Below are positions 1-10,722 of a stretch of 37,205 nucleotides of DNA, piece by piece. Position 1 is the first letter of the stretch. Each line of letters opens with the position of its first letter. Location of the stretch: positions 1 to 37,205 of the forward strand of contig JBNGIS010018050.1 in NCBI GenBank assembly GCA_049999725.1, read 5' to 3'. Origin of the DNA: Haplomitrium mnioides (Eukaryota; Marchantiophyta; Haplomitriopsida; Calobryales). Made by a program: the position numbers and the translations under genes. Under the pieces are notes generated by a model. It worked only from the letters and a program-made list of their open reading frames with translations, was not told the DNA's origin and made no database searches.

Positions 1-366
1 AGTAATTATCTAGACTAGTATATAAGGAGGAGGAGAAGAGAGGAGAAGAGCTTGAGTTGGGACTTGGTTTTCATTTGGAGATTTTAGATTTGAGAGTTGT
101 AAGAGACCTTTGGAGAAGCGCTTGGAGGAGCTCTTGGAGGAGCTACTTTGAAGACTCATTGGAGGGCAAGCACTTGAGGAGTAGTCTTTCATAGAGTAAG
201 GAGTAAGTTGAGAGTTAGAAGGGTGAGAGCAAGAGTGATTGTGTGAGAGTATTTAGAGTAAAAAATGAGGATTTCACAATATTTTTGTATTGAGTATTCT
301 TCCTTTGTAGATTTTGTTGTGTATTGATGATTGTAGCCACACTTCAACCCACCTCTCATATTCAAT
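1..366. other. Unassigned AT- and purine-rich stretch
   Basis: No convincing gene. Purine-rich runs lie near 26-52, and a short direct repeat (CTTGGAGGAGCT, two copies) lies near 117-145. The segment 270-366 resembles the T-rich end of a plant LTR, but no primer-binding site or partner LTR is visible, so this is only a guess. It does not match the intron that precedes the same exon in copy D, so an older insertion or rearrangement joined it to fragment A. Confidence 0.4.
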
Positions 367-954
367 ATGCACTCAACATCAAAGTCACATGAGGAGAAAC
401 CGGCGAAGCCTCTAGCTTCACAGTGCAAGGGGATAAAAAAATTTAAACGACAGCTTGCCAAAAAATTGACGGCATCTGCAAAAGTGAGAAAAAGATCGGG
501 GGTTGAAGAAGCCCTAGATGATCAAGACCAAGCTCCAACACTTGTTTCCTACCCTCCTACTTTTCTGCTTCATTTCCAGAAAGCAAGAGAGTGGAAATCA
601 AGGCAGAAAAATGATGTTGCTACCCTTCCAAGTGATGGATTTATGAGAGACAAAGACAATGACTTGTTGTCCTGTGTTGATGGACTCAATATGACATATT
701 ACCAAGTCCAGGAAGAGGCCAATGCTCATTAGTTGAAAGGATTTGTGAAACCTAGATGTTTCACCTTAGCCATTACAGATATTCCTTACAACTACAACCT
801 TAGGAAATGCAAGCACAATGATTCTGAACCTTTTTCTAGAGATGAAGTTTCAATCTTGTTGCTCTCCCAATCCAATTTAAGTCTGTTCATCACGATTTTG
901 ATGCGCAAAATGGTTTTTAAACAAAACGTGTTGGTTTTCAATAAAATTAGCAAT

Positions 955-1200
955 GAAGTCTATGTTGGCATGGAAGTTCACTCTCATTTTTCATTTTATG
1001 TTCCTTCTTAAATGGCCTTCTATATTCTTTGCTTCCAATTACATAGTAACCCATACTCGCTTCAATTGTCCATATGTGCGTGAGCTTCAAATTTTCAAGC
1101 TCGAGTTAGTTGTAGTTCTTCCTGTATGCATGGATTTTTTTAACAATGTGTGCCTGTTCTTGGGCCTTAGTTGTCCATCCGCACATAGGCTTCAGATATA
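955..1200. repeat. Degenerate palindromic repeats in the 3' flank of copy A
   Basis: Several worn units of the family's CTATG/CCATG palindrome occur here, such as GTCTATGTTGGCATGGA and GTCCATATGTGCGTGAGC. They occupy the same position relative to the M gene as the better-kept units at 19085-19350 and 36080-36490. Confidence 0.55.
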
Positions 1201-1354
1201 TTTTCACAATTTTGCTTTAACAATCCGTTTGTGTTCACACTTAAAGGTTCTACATCAAAAAATTGTAGATAAAATTTGAATATTTTTATAAAATTTACAA
1301 ATTTTTGCAATCATTGTTAGTTTTAAAAATGTTTAGCAACAAATGTTGTGTGTT

Positions 1355-1358
<4 letters not shown>

Positions 1359-1392
<34 letters not shown>
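1359..1392. repeat. (AT)n microsatellite
   Basis: About 17 uninterrupted AT dinucleotides in the 3' flank of copy A. The matching place in copy B (near 36640) has no such run, so the expansion arose in this copy. Confidence 0.97.
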
Positions 1393-1395
<3 letters not shown>

Positions 1396-1624
1396 GCAAT
1401 ACTTATGCTTTTGAAAGATGAAATTATGAAAGCAAGTTTGGTAAAATGCTCATAAGAAGATTTGTTTTTAATGCATTGTGCACTTAAAGTAAACCATTTT
1501 GATATATAAAATTACATTTGTTTCGCAAATGAATATTACTAGGGTCAAATTCATGATTTTGTATGCTAAAATTTTGAAATTGGTTTTTCCAAACGCTAAT
1601 TGAAACAAGAACCCAGTAGTAGTT

Positions 1625-1647
1625 CCTGGTTCAAAGTAGCGGTTGTT
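1625..1647. repeat. Right terminal inverted repeat of copy A
   Basis: CCTGGTTCAAAGTAGCGGTTGTT is present; its reverse complement starts AACAACCGCTACTTTGAACC, the family end. K-gene sequence starts immediately after it, so copy A abuts, and was probably inserted into, the K gene of another copy. Confidence 0.8.
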
Positions 1648-3960
1648 GAACCTAGTGCTCGCAGAGAATTGAAGAAACAAACTTTTGCAAGTACAAGATC
1701 TTTGTTATCGATAAAGCAATCAAAGTTGAATCTTTCTTTTAACTACTCCACCAAATCAACAGAAAGACATTCAACTCATAATTTCCAGATGGTTGTGGAC
1801 CTTTCTTTGTCCTCATCTAATGGAGACCTCCATATTCATGATCAAAGTGTGTTTGTTCAAAACACAAAAAGCATACAATCTGTGGACGGTTTCAATTTTA
1901 GAGATGAAAAGATGTCCCCAATAGCACCACTCAAACAACGAGTGATTTCAATTCAAGTTGGACCTCGCAATGAGATTGGGAAATTTGAAACAAACCAAAT
2001 TCTTTTGGAGGAGTCTTTCAACGACAGTTTGGGAAATGATTCTAGCAAAGAATCTCAATCAATCAATATTTTGTTGGAGTTATCGCCAAGGGCACCGATT
2101 ATGTTACAAAAAAAACATTTCCTAATAATCAAGATATTGATCAAGATTCTATTTTGGAATGGTGCAGTTCTCCCAATCCTCAAATAATACCTCATTATTT
2201 GAAAACTTTTTGCGAAGGAACAAACAATGTTTATGATGATGATTAAGATCTTCAAGACGATGAATTATCTCTCATTGCTCGATTTTCCTACAGACCGAAT
2301 CGACCAGCACAACATAAGAATTCTTTGTCTCGGCCAAAACCCAAACGGGTAAACACCTTACGTGAAAACTCTTTGCGAAAAGTCCACCCTAATGATTGCT
2401 TTGTGAAGAAAAAACTCAATCTAGTGTCAATTTCTAAATTGAACAGAATTTTATGTTGTTGAAATAATTTCTTGTCGTTGTGCAAGACAGATTTTTTGAA
2501 AACTGTGAGAGAAACGTATTTTTGACAAAGCATGAAGAATTGAGATATCACACTGCAGTGGGGAATACCAAGAAAAGACTCTAATGTTAAATCTCAAAAA
2601 TGCAAATCCTAGAGGCATTTTTGGAAACAAAAAAAAAAAGAATTATCTCCTAAAGGAGTTTTTGTGCGTGAGTGGATGGATAATTTATTTTCAGAGACAT
2701 TACGAGAGAATGCTCGCTCATAAGGTTTATAACTTTTCCCATTATGTTGCAAAATGAGAAGTCTATGACTACTATACAACTTATTTGAAAGAAAAATATC
2801 TCCATTGTATTGTTAGTTTCTTAGGTTTTACAAATTATAAGAGAACTTAGTTCCCAAATGTAAAAATTCCAAAATGCAATAGATTTTTTATTTGTAAAGC
2901 ATGCAAAGAAATAAAATCATTGCGAGGAAAATTTGTCTTGGAGTTCGACAAAATTAACAAATTTCTTCTTTTTTGAAACATTTGGTTATTCCATGCTCTT
3001 TTTTTCTAGACTCAAAGCTTAATTCTAGAGATGTTATGTTTTGTCAACTTAGTGTTAAAAGATATTTGTTTTGTTAAGTTGTTCATCAAATAAGATTTGA
3101 GTTGAATAATTCTTAGCAACTTGAGTTGTAAGAAGATAGTCTGTGCTTGCATAGGGTTTGTTGTTTTTAGTTTGAATCAGAACCTTGTTTATAGTTGAAT
3201 AAAGCAAAGAAATGAATTTGATTCTTGGTGTTGACCTTAGCCTTGCAACAAGTTTTGCTTTTATTGCTTTAAATCAAGAGCCCTTTGCAAGAAAATCAAT
3301 AGTAGGAACCGTTTTTTGTTGTTTGCAAATCCTATGCGTGCATAGGATTTGCTCTTGTTTCTTTAAAAACCAGCCGCAACAATAGTCAAATCAAGCCATT
3401 ATATTGGTGTTGTTGCTTTGGTTCTATGTGCGCATACGATTAGTTATTATCTCCATTCATCCTATGCGCGTATAGAATCTGTTCTAGTTTTTTTTATTTA
3501 TTTTACGAACAAAAAGCCCAAACTACCTTTGAAACTATAGTTCCAATTTGTGACCCTTTGTTAGCAAATCTTGTTTTTCTCCTTTTAAAACTTTTGTTTA
3601 TTTTAAGTCAAACAAATTTTCCTTTATTTAAATTGCCTAAGAGTTTATTTTTAATCTTTTACAAAATTTTCACTTCTACCAATCCAAACATTTGTTTAAG
3701 ATGATTTGAATATTCTTAGCACTTGAGGTTGTCTTTTGAAGTTCCAAACATTGGCATATATTTTACTAAACTAATTTTATGTCTTTCGTGCTTTGTGATG
3801 ATGCAATCAAATATAATCGCTAATTGTTTCTTCATCGTAATCAACTAATGAAAGAAAGAACAAAACTTGCAAACCATTGAAGAAAATATTATGCCAATGG
3901 TCAAAAGTATTTGAGAATTGTCACTGATGGAATGAATCAGAGAAAAACTGCTATTCCACA
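1648..3960 (+). pseudogene. Copy B: K-gene (putative transposase) fragment, apparently inverted
   Basis: The stretch is homologous to gene K of copy D. Residues such as ELKKQTFASTRSLL, SVDGFNFRDEKMSPIAPLKQR and LELSPRAPIMLQKKHF (1660-2125) match D at 13250-13790. Zinc-finger-like residues (ILCC near 2450) and PKCNRFFICKACKEIK (2868-2918) follow. An intron-like stretch (about 2965-3780) comes next, and then the start of the RNase-H-like domain (LCDDAIKYNR, DGMNQRKTAIPQ, 3790-3960). Many stops and frameshifts are present. The sequence breaks off at 3960 in the foldback. K points the same way as M here, whereas in D and C the two genes diverge, so this half has been inverted or comes from another copy. 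Confidence 0.8.
3140..3475. repeat. Palindromic CCTATGCG-type units in the K intron (copy B)
   Basis: Units include ATCCTATGCGTGCATAGGAT at about 3329-3348, plus weaker ones near 3150, 3430 and 3465. The same intron in copies C (about 21900-21930) and D (about 11990-12230) has the same palindromes. Confidence 0.75.
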
Positions 3961-4030
3961 AAACGCAATCAATCTTGATTACTAAAAGCTTACTAAAAAC
4001 CTTGGATTGATTGCGTTTTGTGGAATAGCA
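3949..4030. repeat. Perfect 26-bp inverted repeat at a rearrangement junction
   Basis: The left arm, 3949-3974 (starting TGCTATTCCAC), and the right arm, 4005-4030 (ending GTGGAATAGCA), are exact reverse complements around a 30-base loop. The loop (ATTACTAAAAGCTTACTAAAAA) is nearly repeated just after the right arm (from 4031). The left arm is K coding sequence; to the right lies the K/M promoter region. The structure looks like a templated repair junction with an inversion. Confidence 0.95.
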
Positions 4031-4746
4031 ATTACTAAAAAGCTTACTAAAAATCAACTATTTCAACAAATATCATCAACCTCTTATGGCCTACCTAAAA
4101 TAAGTGTTTTTCAAGAAAATTTTGCAAAATGGAAAAATTGTGAACTTTTTGTGAAGAAAATAAAAAAAAAAGAAATTGGAAAGATGAAAATGAGCGATGA
4201 TTTATATACTAAGTTTTTCTTTGCACCACAAAAACCTACATGTCAAGAGCTCCGCGAATCATTGTTTTGGCAAGAAAAGGTATTTTTTGAAATTTAGGTA
4301 TAAAGAGAGCGACAAAGGAAAGTTTCTTTCTATTGTTGCAAGTTCACTTTCTAGGTTTTGTTTTCTTATCATCGTTGTTTTTGCATTTTCTTATTATTTT
4401 TCCATTTTAAGCCATTTGACTTTTTGTGAGCTTTTGTTCCTCATATTTTTGACCTCAAATTCTACTAGCTTTTACTTTCGAGAAAGCAACATCACATGTC
4501 AATGTTTCCAAACCTCTTCAACCAAAGCCTTATAGGTATTCGAATGTGCTCAAAGTTTCGAGACAAAAAATTTGACTAGGAATGGCTACTTAATTGTGGA
4601 TTAATGAAAAACATTGATCAACATCTTTATCTTTTTGTTGGTGAAGGTGAAAAATATAACCTAGCTCTTCTCATCCAAATCACTATGATTAGAGAGAGGC
4701 AGCGAACCAACATCGGGTTGCTTGTGCAATCACCCGATAGAATTAC
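4031..4746 (+). pseudogene. Copy B: shared promoter and 5' half of M exon 1, cut by retrotransposon G1
   Basis: This matches 14120-14830 of copy D. A TATA-like TATAAAG lies at 4299-4305, and a worn version of the E2F-like site lies just upstream (TTTTGGCAAGAAAA near 4265). The start codon seen in D is lost; the aligned bases read AAAGCAACATC. Exon 1 residues follow in broken frames (DQHLYLFVGEGEKYNLALL, IQITMIRERQRTNIGLLVQS). The exon is interrupted at 4746 by the LTR of G1 and resumes at 34821 with no lost bases apart from the 5-bp duplication ATTAC. Confidence 0.8.
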
Positions 4747-5137
4747 TGTAAAAGAATATCAAGGACCAAATCCAAATGAGCAAGAACTCATAGTGAACTC
4801 TGATAGAGTTCTTCAACCAAAGGCAACTCAAGGTCCAAACTAAGACCAAGAGTGCAAGCAAAAGCCAAGCAACCAAAGAACCTAAGTGATTTGAGAGGAA
4901 CTCCAGAATGAGAAGTGGGGCTAAGAAGCCCTTCTATTTATACAAGAGAAAAGGGTGTTATCCGTCTTCTTCACTTACAAGTTACTTCTAATTTCAACTC
5001 TAAAAGAGACTCTCTCTACCAAAAGTGAATTTGTAGTCAAGTAATCTTATCTTAACCCTAAAAGTGACTCTCTACCACTTCCTTCACTCCTCTCTATTTT
5101 CTAATAAATAACACAACCTTATGCTTGTACTATTACA
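4747..5137 (-). repeat. 3' LTR of G1
   Basis: 391 bp, starting TGTAAAAGAATATC and ending GTACTATTACA on the plus strand. A minus-strand TATA box (TATAAATA) is at 4935-4942. It has a single copy of a roughly 50-bp segment (ACTTCTAATTTCAACTC...) that is present twice in the other LTR. Confidence 0.92.
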
Positions 5138-6647
5138 TAGTCCACGTCTTCTAGTCGATGACGTCCTCATCATTGCCGCAACTTTCAAAAATTTTAAAAG
5201 CTTATAAGCATTTTCAAGATTTGAAGAAGGTTCTCAAGTAGCATCATGAAGTGGATAGCCTTTCCACAAAACCTTGCATTGAACTTGTGGATGTTGCCCT
5301 CGCTTGATAACTCTTGTCACTAAAATGCGGTCCACTTCAAATTCTTTATGATCATCAAGAACAATGGTCGGAGGAGAAAGTTGAGCATGATTTGGAAAAG
5401 AAGATGGACTAGAAACAAAAGGCTTAAGCTTAGAGACATGGAACACAAGATGAATCTTCATGTGGAGAGGAAGATCAAGTTTGTACGCAACGAGAGAAAT
5501 AACTTGAGAAATTGAGAAAGAACCAATCTAAGATGGAGATAGCTTATGTACCTTAGCATCTAAAGACAAAGAAAGATCATTAGTAGTAAGCATCACTTGG
5601 TCACCTAAAACATAAGAAAAATCACGATGATGTTTATCAGCATATTTTTTTTTATCGATTTTGAGCAATAACAAGATGGTTTCTAGCATCTTGCAAAAAG
5701 GAAGATAAATGAGACAAAAAGATAGAAAGACTAGTAATATTGGAAGAGGAAGGAGAAAGAAAACCATTGACAACAAGAGGATGTTGACCATAATTAAGAA
5801 AGAAAGGAGAAAATCAAGTGTTTGCTTGTTTGAAGTTGTTGTATGCAAACTCCACAACTGGTAAAAAACTATCCCAATTCGTGTTATGAACGTTGATAAA
5901 CACTCGAAGCATATCCTCCATAATGCGATTTGCACGTTTGGTTTGCCCATCTGTTTGAGGATGATAAACAGTAGACATAGATAGTTTGGTACCCAAAAGT
6001 GTGAACAACTCTTGCCAAAACTTCCGAGTGAATTGTGGATCTTTATCAAATATAAGTACCTTTGGCAGTCTATGATATCAAAAGACTGTATCAAAATAAA
6101 TCTTTGCCAATTGTGAAGAATCTACGGTATCCATTTTTGAAGCTAGATGAATTTGCTTGCCTAGCTTATCCACAAACACCACAATGGCCATAAACCCACA
6201 AAGCGTGGTTGGAAGTGAAGTGACAAGATCTAAATTTACATATTTCTACCGAGTAGTAGGAATTGGCAATGGTTTCAGAAGACTAGCTGGTTTTTGATTT
6301 GAAGCCTTGTTTTGTTAACAATTTTCACAAGAACGAACAAAGCCACGAACATCTCAAGCTAGATTTTGCCACCACCAAGTATGTTGAAGTAGCTCCATAG
6401 TCTTGTCAACCCATAGATGCCTAGAAATCAGAATGTCATGTGTTTCTTCTAAACATGCCATTCGAAACACATCATCTTATAGAACATATATTTGATGGTC
6501 TTGATAGGGAATACCATTCCGAATGGAAAAGGTATGATACTCACTATCTTGGACCGCCAAACGTGCTCTAACAAGATTAAAGAAAGTGTCTTCTTGTAAC
6601 TTTTGTTGAAAGCCGTCACTGGTTGATACTAGCATTTACTATCTCTA
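5138..6647 (-). pseudogene. G1 integrase and chromodomain (broken)
   Basis: The minus strand carries the integrase core with TKLSMSTVYHPQTDGQTKR and ANRIMEDMLRVF (5860-5985), then an integrase C-terminal part (YADKHHRDFSYVLGDQVML, near 5580-5640). It ends in a chromodomain-like stretch (IHLVFHVSKLKPF, then FEVDRILVTRVIKR and VLWKGYPLHDAT, 5234-5461), which in chromoviruses directs integration to marked chromatin. Stops and frameshifts divide it. The upstream (amino) part is interrupted at 6647 by element C and continues at 25685. About 90 bases lie between the chromodomain end and the LTR, and I see no clear polypurine tract there. Confidence 0.85.
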
Positions 6648-6690
6648 AATAGCCGCTACTTTGAACCAAGAACCGCTACTGAGTTCATGT
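6648..6690. repeat. Left end (M-side terminal inverted repeat) of copy C
   Basis: AATAGCCGCTACTTTGAACC followed by AAGAACCGCTACTGAGTTC, the reverse complement of the M-side end of D at 19710-19755. Confidence 0.88.
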
Positions 6691-7423
6691 TTCACTTGGT
6701 AGTTGCAAATATTATTTTTTGTGATTTGGTATTGAAAAACATCAATTTTACGTTTGCGATCTTTTTTTCGCAAAGAAAATCGTTTTTTAGAAATACAAAT
6801 TGTGTATTTTACATTGACATTATATTTTAAAATTTTCTTTATGGTAAACACCCACAATAAAACAAATTTTATTCATTGAAGTATTTTATTAAAACCTCAC
6901 ACTATTGTGAGTACACTAAATTCATCAAAAATTAAAAATATATATATCTTTTTTTGAAAAAAATTATATACAAACATGGATGTCTACTTGTATAAGGACT
7001 TTGAACCAGACCATAAGCGTCTTAGTTGTTAAATCCTAAGCAAGCAAAGGCTCCAAACTAGAACCCTAAAGCCTATACGTGCAAAGACTCTAAATGAGAA
7101 CAATAAAGCTAGACATGCATAGACTCTGAACAAGAACCCTATAGCCTATGCGCGTCTAGACTCTAAAAAAGAACCCTAAAGCCTAGGCAACTAGAGATTG
7201 CGAAAGCTCATGTGCATATGGTCTCCAAGCATTGTGCACAAGGATTCCAAACGATTCTTGTACTAACAATTGACTCCAAACCATTCTTAGGTGCACAAAA
7301 TTTAATCGTGATGAAAAGACTTAAAATGGATTGGGAGTGCAACAAATTGAAACTTTAGCAAATAAAACTTTGTGAAAAAAATACTTTATTAATAAAACAA
7401 TTTGTTTAAATAGATGCTCAAGC
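6691..7423 (-). other. M 3' flank of copy C with degenerate palindromes
   Basis: Non-coding. It matches 18875-19715 of D in reverse. Positions about 7010-7260 hold worn CCTATACGTGC/CTATGCGCGTC-type units separated by AACCCTAAAGCC-like spacers. A minus-strand AATAAA is at 7385-7390, about 35 bases past the M stop codon, the likely poly(A) signal. Confidence 0.7.
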
Positions 7424-8035
7424 TCAATCCTCTTCAGGAAGAATTGCCTCATCTAAATCCAAAAGCTCAACATCTGCAGTTGCTAAAAAGTCTTGTTGAG
7501 ACTATCCAATCTCGAATATGCCAACAAAATCACCAGTAGTACCTGTAATACTAGGAGGAACAAGTTCATTGTGGTATACATAGACTATCTGTGGCTCTGT
7601 CACATCAGATGGCAAGGAAGCCATCATCAAAATTCTCTGAAGAATGTAGATAGATTGACGTCTATCATATTCCACTGCGATGCATTTTTGCATTAGCTTT
7701 AAAGCACAGACAAAGCCTATGCCAGACCCAGAGCAGAGATCTAAGATCCAATCCTACTCTATTGACAAATAGTCAATGAAAAAATTGTAAAGAGCCTACG
7801 GCTTTTGATAAACATTGACAAGAACATCATCTCTTGGATGTTTAAGTTTCACCGAGACCACATGACAACTGAAAACACTACGCATTATTTGCCAAGGTAG
7901 ACCAATTGCAAGAGCAGGCTACAAATTAAAAAGCCTTATGCTCCTCTTTCCTTCTTTCGTCTAGTAACCCACAGTCCAATACTCGTGGGTGTGTGCAATT
8001 CTAGGACCATTAGAATGATGAATGTTGCTTTTGTC
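7424..8035 (-). pseudogene. Copy C: M exon 4, SAM-binding half of the DNA methyltransferase
   Basis: The acceptor (TTTTTACAAG before GACAAAAGC) sets the start at 8035; the stop is 7424-7426. The exon contains KEGKRSIRLFNL, LDLCSGSGIGFVCALKLMQ and CIAVEYDRRQ. The first is a conserved lead-in, DLCSGSG is the SAM-binding loop (motif I), and VEYDRRQ is the acidic residue after the second strand. It keeps the GSG that D has changed to GSS. In-frame stops occur in the lead-in region, so this copy is dead. Beta-class N6A/N4C methyltransferases put the catalytic motif before motif I, as here, where DIPY lies in exon 3. Confidence 0.85.
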
Positions 8036-8133
8036 CTTGTAAAAAGAAAAACAAACAAATCAAACACTATAAACAAAGTGTAGGAAAAGTAAAAAAGAGA
8101 AACTAAAAACTAAAAAATCAAAGAAGAACTTAC

Positions 8134-8670
8134 CAGATGCTGTGGTCAATTGCACAACAAACTTTCGAAAGGGCATCTTCGACAATGCCAAATTGTTGCG
8201 ACAAATGTATAATTACAAAAGACCAAAAATCTGTTGTTGTGATTGCCACAAAAGATGAAACCATGTCACAAATGTCATCTTTGAAAAATGGTTCAAAATT
8301 GTCATACTTACATTTGTTAAGGTTGTAACCGTAAGGAATATCGACAATTGCCAAAGTGAAACACCTAAGTTTCACAAAGCCCTTCAACTATCGAGCGTTG
8401 GCCTCCCTATAAAATTGGTAAAATGCCACGATGAGACCATCGACATAGGACAATAAGTCCTCGTCCTCGTTAGGGGATGCAGCACTGCTTTGTTGCATTG
8501 ATTTCCACTCTCTAGCTTTTTGGCAATGAAGAAGAAAAGCTAAAGGATTGGAAATGAGAGTGGGAGCATGGTGCTAATCTTCTAGGGCTCCTTTGACCCT
8601 TGATCTTTTTTTGGCTTTTAGTAGTTGTTGTCCATTTTTTCACCAGCTAACGTTTGAATGTTTTGTCCTC
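8134..8670 (-). pseudogene. Copy C: M exon 3, catalytic half of the methyltransferase
   Basis: The acceptor GTGCAG precedes GAGGACAAAAC at 8670, and the donor CTG/GTAAGT is at 8134/8133. The intron to exon 4 is 98 bases. The 3' part reads CFTLAIVDIPYGYNL and ends AIDHSIW, with the catalytic DIPY at 8331-8342. The 5' part is frameshifted. The exon aligns end to end with 17582-18139 of D. Confidence 0.85.
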
Positions 8671-8734
8671 CTGCACAAAGCAAAAACTAAAAACAATATG
8701 AGGAGACAAAAGAAATTAAAGACAAGAGAGGGAC

Positions 8735-9115
8735 GTTGAATTCCATGCTCGCATGGACAAGGAAGTCAAGGCGCCCTAGGACTTTGATATCCAGGAAAGT
8801 TTTGACTTCAAACTCCTTGCTCGTCAATGCGCGCATGGACTTCACAGTCCTAGTGCGATAGGAATTGATATCCCAAGCTCGCTTGGACTTTGTAGTCCAT
8901 GCACGCATGGATTTCTAAGTACATGCCGCTTGGAATTCTGACTCCATGCGCGTATGGACCTCTTGGACTCTAAGGTCCAAGAAGGGAAGCACTGCGCATT
9001 CCTTATGTGCATGGACTGTAAAGTCCGATTGCGCAAGAACTTTGAAGTCCAAGCGTGCTTGAACTGTGAAGTAAGGCCGCAAAGAGACTAGAAAGTCCAA
9101 ACGCACATGGACTTC
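8735..9115. repeat. 24-bp palindromic array in M intron 2 of copy C, interrupted by copy D
   Basis: Degenerate tandem units of the GTCCATGCGCGCATGGACTT type appear, such as GTCCATGCACGCATGGA near 8898 and CCATGCGCGTATGGACC near 8944. The array is cut at 9115 by element D and resumes at 19756-19790. Joining the two edges gives CACATGGACTTCACAGTAC, a normal unit boundary, since GGACTTCACAGTCC occurs at 8837-8850. Confidence 0.85.
9112..9115. repeat. Target-site duplication (left) of copy D
   Basis: CTTC here and CTTC at 19756-19759 flank copy D exactly. Confidence 0.8.
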
Positions 9116-9138
9116 AATAATCGCTACTTTGAACCAGG
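9116..9138. repeat. Left terminal inverted repeat of copy D (K side)
   Basis: AATAATCGCTACTTTGAACC, then AGGATC. The core GCTACTTTGAACCA (9123-9136) is identical to the reverse complement of 19735-19748. Confidence 0.88.
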
Positions 9139-10016
9139 ATCATGGTACTTAGAACAAGAACTTTTTCTTTTGGGAAAATTTAAAATTTCTGAATTAAAAA
9201 AACATAAAAATGATGTTATTTTTTAAAAACAAAAAGTACATGAGTATTTTGGATTTGTTTTTGGCCATTTCAATAAGCGTGATAGAGCGAAAGTCAATTT
9301 TGTTATGCAAAGTCAATCAATATTATTAATTTTTATGAAAATATTGTAAAAACTCGAATTTGATGAAAAGCATAAAAATTATAGTAATTTTTCATCAAAA
9401 ATTTGCATTTATCATTGATTACAATTCTAAGCCCAAAAGTTTAAATACGCATCACAAGAAACTATTTTGAAATATGTTTGATTGTACAAACTCTAGGCGC
9501 GCGTAGATATGGTGCTATTTCAAACTTTTTTGTTGGAAAAAAATTATAAAAGATAAAGAAAAAGCCCAAGGGGATTAGAAGTCAAGGGAATGAGTTTGCA
9601 ATGGTAAACACAAAAACAAAGAAAATGAAACAGTGCATGGATTTATGAGCTTTATTTTAAATGTCAAGAAAGAAGGAAGCTTTCACTTGTAGTTGCGAAT
9701 CCATGCAATCAAAAGCAAATGTGAGCTTTGGAAAAGGTTACAGCATTCAAAAATATTTCATAGTTCAATGAAGCATATACAAAAATGTATTATTGTTTAT
9801 AATCAAAAAGGCAGTAGCTAAGGAGATTAAATTAAGATTGTAAACAAGAAACATCTGCAAGTTTTAGACTTGATTCAACCAAACAAAGGTCTCAAACTCT
9901 ACAAAAGAGTCTATGGCTTGTGTATAAACAAAGTTGTAATTGGTAGTCTCTATATGAAAAAGCTTAAGGGTTGTACAAGAGAAGTAGAACTTGTGGAAGG
10001 CGTAGACTTCCATCTC

Positions 10017-10145
10017 AAAGTCTATGTGCGCATAGGAATCCAAGCTCAACATATGAACACTCCACCCCAAAGTCTATGTGCGCATAGGAATCCGAACTCA
10101 CCATCTAAACACTCCACCCCAAAGTTTATGTGCATATAGAAATCC
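10017..10145. repeat. 52-bp tandem repeat, each unit with a CTATGTGCGCATAG palindrome
   Basis: Units start at about 10017, 10069 and 10121, each reading AAAGTCTATGTGCGCATAGG followed by AATCC and a CACTCCACCCC spacer. A further lone palindrome is at 10246-10267. Copy C has the same 52-bp period at 24660, 24712 and 24764. Confidence 0.9.
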
Positions 10146-10322
10146 AAACTCACCATCTGAACATTCCACAACAAAGATTGACAAAAACCTAGGTTTTAGG
10201 TTCCGTAGAAGAGTTTTTGTATGTTGTATGTTTCATTTGCAAATCAAAGTCTATGTGCGCATAGGGTTCCCACTTCTACAACTGAGGATAGAGACTGTAA
10301 ACGTTCTATTGTTGCAGCAAAC

Positions 10323-10722
10323 NNNNNNNNNNNNNNNNNNNNNNNNNNNNNNNNNNNNNNNNNNNNNNNNNNNNNNNNNNNNNNNNNNNNNNNNNNNNNN
10401 NNNNNNNNNNNNNNNNNNNNNNNNNNNNNNNNNNNNNNNNNNNNNNNNNNNNNNNNNNNNNNNNNNNNNNNNNNNNNNNNNNNNNNNNNNNNNNNNNNNN
10501 NNNNNNNNNNNNNNNNNNNNNNNNNNNNNNNNNNNNNNNNNNNNNNNNNNNNNNNNNNNNNNNNNNNNNNNNNNNNNNNNNNNNNNNNNNNNNNNNNNNN
10601 NNNNNNNNNNNNNNNNNNNNNNNNNNNNNNNNNNNNNNNNNNNNNNNNNNNNNNNNNNNNNNNNNNNNNNNNNNNNNNNNNNNNNNNNNNNNNNNNNNNN
10701 NNNNNNNNNNNNNNNNNNNNNN
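10323..10722. other. Assembly gap (400 N)
   Basis: Exactly 400 N. The flanks match copy C at about 24085 and 24485, so the missing sequence is probably the counterpart of that non-coding segment of about 400 bases. Confidence 0.99.

Larger units (their letters stand above)
367..1647 (+). pseudogene. Copy A: 3' fragment of the ParB-methyltransferase element, methyltransferase half deleted
   Basis: Positions 430-843 match exon 3 of gene M in copy D. They read GIKKFKRQLAKK, then VSYPPTFLLHFQKAREWK, and after a stop at 730-732, FTLAITDIPYNYN, which holds the DIPY catalytic motif of a beta-class amino-methyltransferase. Just after SEPFSRDE (about 845) the sequence jumps to DNA that in copy D lies downstream of the stop codon (TTGTTGCTCTCCCAATCC type). 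All of exon 4, with the SAM-binding loop, is therefore missing. The rest, to 1647, is the element's 3' flank and right terminal inverted repeat. It is a dead fragment. The upstream boundary near 367-430 is uncertain. Confidence 0.8.

Noticed and set aside
270-366. End of an LTR (U5-like)
   Set aside because: No primer-binding site, partner LTR or duplication is visible, so it was left unassigned.
4007-4535. Short genes at 4007-4297 and 4197-4535
   Set aside because: They are promoter/leader sequence of M copy B, homologous to the non-coding region 14120-14575.
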